DNA of 6,282 nt from an uncultured Oscillospiraceae bacterium (lineage in GTDB: Bacteria > Bacillota > Clostridia > Oscillospirales > Oscillospiraceae). The stretch is taken from contig CAKTKV010000093.1 in assembly GCA_934572355.1 (NCBI GenBank), positions 1 through 6,282 of the forward strand. The letters are read 5' to 3'. Made by a program: the position numbers and the translations under genes. The notes below the pieces were generated by a model. It saw only the letters and a program-made list of their open reading frames with translations, did not search any database and was not told where the DNA came from. Position 1 is the stretch's first letter, and each line of letters opens with the position of its first letter. Below, one piece after another: positions 5,512 to 6,282 of the stretch.

Positions 5512-6282
5512 ATGGATCGCAAAATCAAAGTCGTTCAGTACGGTGCAGGTAAGATGAGCCGCTATCTCATGCGTTATGTGCTTGAGCACGGCGGTGAGCT
5601 GGTCGGCGCTTTCTGCCGCAACAAGACCCACATCGGCAAGGATGTCTCCGAGATTATAGGCAACGGTTATCCCTTCGTCGGCGTCACGGTCGAGAACTCC
5701 GCCGACGCGGACAAGCGCATCGGTGAGCTCAAGCCCGATGTGTGCATCATCGCCACGCGCAGCACCGTCGCGGAGCTGGAGGATATCTTCACCATCTGCG
5801 CAAAGCACGGCGTCAACGCCATCACCACCTGCGAGGAAGCCCTCTATCCGTGGAACTCCTCCCCCGCTCTCACCGCAAAGCTCGATAAGCTCGCCAAGGA
5901 AGGCGGCTGCACACTCACCGGTGTCGGCTACTGCGACCTCTATTGGGGCACCATGGTCACGAACCTTGCCGGCTCCTCCCACAAAATCACAAAGATCGAA
6001 GGCAGCAGCTGGTATAACGTTGAGGACTACGGCGTCGCTCTTGCCGAGGGTCACGGCGCTGGCCTCACGATCGATGAGTTCAACAAGACCATCGGCTGCT
6101 ATAATGACACTCCGTCCGATGAGATGAAGGAGCTTGTCGAGAGCGGCAAGTATGTCCCCTCCTATATGTGGAACCAGAACGGCTGGCTGTGCAGCAAGAT
6201 GAATCTGCACATCACCTCCCAGACCCAGAAGTGCATCCCCTGCGTCGATAAGGAAGACCTCAAGTCCGAGACTCTCGGCATG
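5512..6282 (+). CDS. NAD(P)-dependent amine dehydrogenase family protein, 2,4-diaminopentanoate dehydrogenase-like (partial, N-terminal 257 codons)
   Basis: The protein belongs to the dihydrodipicolinate-reductase-like group that includes 2,4-diaminopentanoate dehydrogenase, which oxidatively deaminates a diamine acid in ornithine fermentation. This member's exact substrate is not established. A Rossmann domain starts at residue 5: KVVQYGAGKMSR (6-17) holds the dinucleotide loop, and PDVCIIATRS (75-84) is the strand and loop after it. TCEEALYPWNSSPALTAKLD (106-125) and GVGYCDLYWG (137-146) follow, then SSWYNVEDYGVALAEGHGAG (165-184) in the substrate-domain part. The frame is open at the right edge; relatives have about 340-350 residues, so about a quarter is missing. 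The ATG at 5512 has GAGGAGG 7 bases upstream, a very strong ribosome site. Its own promoter carries a MerR operator, so expression is probably switched on by the adjacent regulator's ligand. Ornithine-pathway genes downstream would support the specific name. Confidence 0.85.
   Translation, partial: MDRKIKVVQYGAGKMSRYLMRYVLEHGGELVGAFCRNKTHIGKDVSEIIGNGYPFVGVTVENSADADKRIGELKPDVCIIATRSTVAELEDIFTICAKHGVNAITTCEEALYPWNSSPALTAKLDKLAKEGGCTLTGVGYCDLYWGTMVTNLAGSSHKITKIEGSSWYNVEDYGVALAEGHGAGLTIDEFNKTIGCYNDTPSDEMKELVESGKYVPSYMWNQNGWLCSKMNLHITSQTQKCIPCVDKEDLKSETLGM

Noticed and set aside
5485..6210. Minus-strand frame of 241 codons opposite the amine dehydrogenase
   Set aside because: It mirrors the codon pattern of a confidently identified gene and would run through that gene's start and ribosome site.

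Overview
The window looks like a chromosomal segment from a GC-rich gut-type member of the Clostridia (Bacillota), probably near Oscillospirales. This rests on strong Shine-Dalgarno sites, consensus TTGACA/TATAAT promoters, GC-rich third codon positions, and a secreted CHAP protein carrying HxHxxxCY repeats that I recall from gut Clostridia surface proteins. The genus cannot be decided from the sequence.

Layout. (1) Positions 1-1882, minus strand: a compact operon in the order larB - larE - larC (larC runs off the left edge). It encodes the pathway for the nickel-pincer nucleotide (NPN) cofactor of lactate racemase (LarA) and its relatives. A likely promoter lies at 1936-1964. (2) 1883-2145: a divergent intergenic region, very AT-rich in its right half. 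It holds the lar promoter and a possible 36-codon hydrophobic ORF whose stop overlaps the next start as ATGA. (3) 2146-3462, plus: a secreted protein with a signal peptide, five Cys/His repeats and a CHAP-type cysteine peptidase/amidase domain. (4) 3470-3541: a perfect-consensus promoter whose -10 box and start point lie inside the stem of a terminator-like hairpin. (5) 3558-4439, plus: an EamA/DMT-family transporter, followed by an intrinsic terminator. (6) 4559-5398, plus: a MerR-family activator with a GyrI-like ligand domain, with its own consensus promoter. (7) 5512 to the right edge, plus: the first three quarters of an NAD(P)-dependent amine dehydrogenase related to 2,4-diaminopentanoate dehydrogenase.

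How they may work together. LarB, LarE and LarC act in sequence on nicotinic acid adenine dinucleotide (carboxylation, sulfur insertion, nickel insertion); the enzyme using the cofactor is not in the window. LarE has the three-cysteine pattern that suggests an iron-sulfur type rather than the sacrificial type. The MerR gene and the dehydrogenase look like a regulator-target pair: the dehydrogenase promoter has TTGACA and TATAAT separated by 19 bp with a perfect 17-bp palindrome in the spacer, which is the architecture of MerR-activated promoters. The transporter and the CHAP protein look like independent single-gene units.

I saw no tRNA, rRNA, CRISPR array, insertion sequence or prophage gene. 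The most interesting items are the MerR-type operator in front of the amine dehydrogenase, the terminator-embedded promoter, the three-cysteine LarE, the Cys/His repeat module, and the small ORF that overlaps the CHAP gene start.
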